The notes under the pieces: generated by a model
The model's input: only the letters and a program-made list of their open reading frames with translations
The model's database searches: none
What the model was told of the DNA's origin: nothing
Part shown: piece by piece, positions 63,176 through 64,000 of the stretch
Layout: each line of letters starts with the position of its first letter
How positions within the stretch are numbered: the stretch's first letter is position 1
Translations under genes and position numbers: made by a program
Assembly (NCBI RefSeq): GCF_002715865.1
Contig: NZ_CP017696.1
Coordinates: 620,001-684,000 of the forward strand
Length of the DNA: 64,000 nucleotides
Origin: Bifidobacterium asteroides DSM 20089
Lineage (GTDB): Bacteria > Actinomycetota > Actinomycetes > Actinomycetales > Bifidobacteriaceae
Direction of reading: 5' to 3'

Positions 63176-64000
63176 CGATGCAGCCTCCTATCGAGCATAT
63201 TGGCCATCCAGGTCAGGGCGCTGATGGCGACGAAGTAGATGACGCCCACCATGAACAGGGTTTCGGTCACGCGGAAGTTGGCCGCGTAGATCTGCTGGGC
63301 CTGGTAGAGCAGTTCGCCGAAGCCGATGGCCAGCAACAGGGAGGAATCCTTGAGCATGATGACCAGCTGGTTGATGATGGAGGGCGAGGCGATTCTGACG
63401 GCCTGGGGCAGGATGACCCGGCGCAGGGCCATGCGACGGGTCAGGCCCAGGCTGCGGGCCCCCTCCATCTGCCCGACGTCCACCGAGTCGATGGCTCCGC
63501 GCACGATCTCGACAAGGTAGGCTCCGGAGTTCAGGGACAGGGTCAGTGCGCCGGCCAGCCAGATGCTGATGCGGTGGCCGATCAGCTGGGGGACGCCCAG
63601 GTAGAAGAAGAAAGCCCAGACCAGGACGGGTGTGCCTCTGAAGACCGCGACGTAGATGCGGGCAATCCAGGACAGAATCCGGTTGGGGCTGATCCGCCAC
63701 AGTCCTAGGATGATACCGATGGCCAGGGCGATGACGAATGATATGGCCGTGATGGCCAGGGTGTTGCGCAGGCCCAGCATCAGGGAGGGGAATGCCTGAC
63801 GGACCAGCTCGAAGAATCCTGGCCGGGATGCGGAGGCACTCTTGCTGGAATGGCTGCCGCCCACATAGGAATCGACCAGTTTTTTATAGCTGCCGTCGGC
63901 TTTCATCTTGGCCAGACCCTCGTTGAAGGCGGCCACAAACTCCTTGTTCTCGCCCTTGCGGACGGCTGCTCCATAGGAGGCGCCAGGTTCCTTCTTGGTA
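63172..64000 (-). CDS. Fused substrate-binding protein and permease for polar amino acids, start outside window
   Basis: The open frame runs to the window edge and ends at 63172. The first visible residues ([39 protein letters not shown]) are the closing part of an SBP_bac_3 binding domain. The permease follows directly: hydrophobic helices, [18 protein letters not shown] and EAA loop [25 protein letters not shown]. Binding protein and permease in one chain is the GlnP-like architecture, in which the receptor is tethered outside the membrane. At least 276 residues are visible. The substrate (Gln, Glu, His or Arg) cannot be told. Confidence 0.9.
   Translation of the reverse strand, partial: TKKEPGASYGAAVRKGENKEFVAAFNEGLAKMKADGSYKKLVDSYVGGSHSSKSASASRPGFFELVRQAFPSLMLGLRNTLAITAISFVIALAIGIILGLWRISPNRILSWIARIYVAVFRGTPVLVWAFFFYLGVPQLIGHRISIWLAGALTLSLNSGAYLVEIVRGAIDSVDVGQMEGARSLGLTRRMALRRVILPQAVRIASPSIINQLVIMLKDSSLLLAIGFGELLYQAQQIYAANFRVTETLFMVGVIYFVAISALTWMANMLDRRLHR

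Noticed and set aside
1-64000. tRNA or rRNA genes and CRISPR arrays
   Set aside because: No T-loop/acceptor pattern, rRNA core sequence or regularly spaced short repeats was found in the intergenic regions; the RCC1 repeats are coding.

Overview
The window is a chromosomal stretch from a high-GC Gram-positive bacterium, most likely a Bifidobacterium. The evidence is the gene set and its order: DUF3046-recA-recX, ClgR, SepH, DUF4193-dut-rel, a parE / Lhr helicase / parC block, a Ski2-like DUF3516 helicase, and a gluABCD-type glutamate ABC operon. Bacterial class-A RNase P RNA and actinobacterial hallmarks (HrdB-type sigma with a long acidic N-terminus, a PASTA kinase, many near-leaderless starts) agree. 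The species is not determined. Large RCC1/InlB-repeat surface proteins would suit a host-associated (perhaps insect-gut) lineage, but that is inference.

Layout. 1-6101 (minus): two tandem paralogous secreted proteins with InlB-type B-repeats. The second also carries seven RCC1-type repeats and an LPHAG cell-wall sorting signal. A 14-G homopolymer lies in the 5' coding region of the second gene and a 13-C tract lies upstream of the first. 6398-12000: aldo/keto reductase, small alarmone synthetase, miaB-miaA, a MerR regulator with a perfect operator palindrome, and a Fic protein with a degenerate active-site motif. 12012-20840: ftsK, pgsA-pncC, clgR, DUF3046, recA (LexA box) and recX, rnpB on the minus strand, hpf. 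21067-30982: secA, trpD, plsC, pknB, a polyprenyl synthase and small conserved genes. 31096-42646: main sigma factor, parE, lhr, parC. 42751-53463: phosphodiesterase, sepH, DUF4193, dut, rel, DUF349 protein, hisS, aspS. 53608-57218: glutamate uptake operon. 57313-59628: an AT-rich inserted ABC-transporter cassette between two copies of a duplicated gluD-tail/helicase-head segment. 59746-64000: DUF3516 helicase and a second polar amino-acid ABC transporter whose permease is fused to its binding protein.

Most of the window is core genome: stringent response (rel plus a small synthetase), SOS repair (recA/recX), ribosome hibernation (hpf), tRNA modification, protein export and topology control. 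The accessory and most interesting parts are (i) the tandem RCC1/InlB surface locus, where the homopolymer predicts on/off switching because a one-base change in either direction gives a stop within 12 codons, and (ii) the ABC cassette, whose flanking ~400-bp direct repeats record a duplication-type insertion that appears to have captured the helicase gene's promoter and start. No rRNA, tRNA, CRISPR array, transposase or phage gene was seen.
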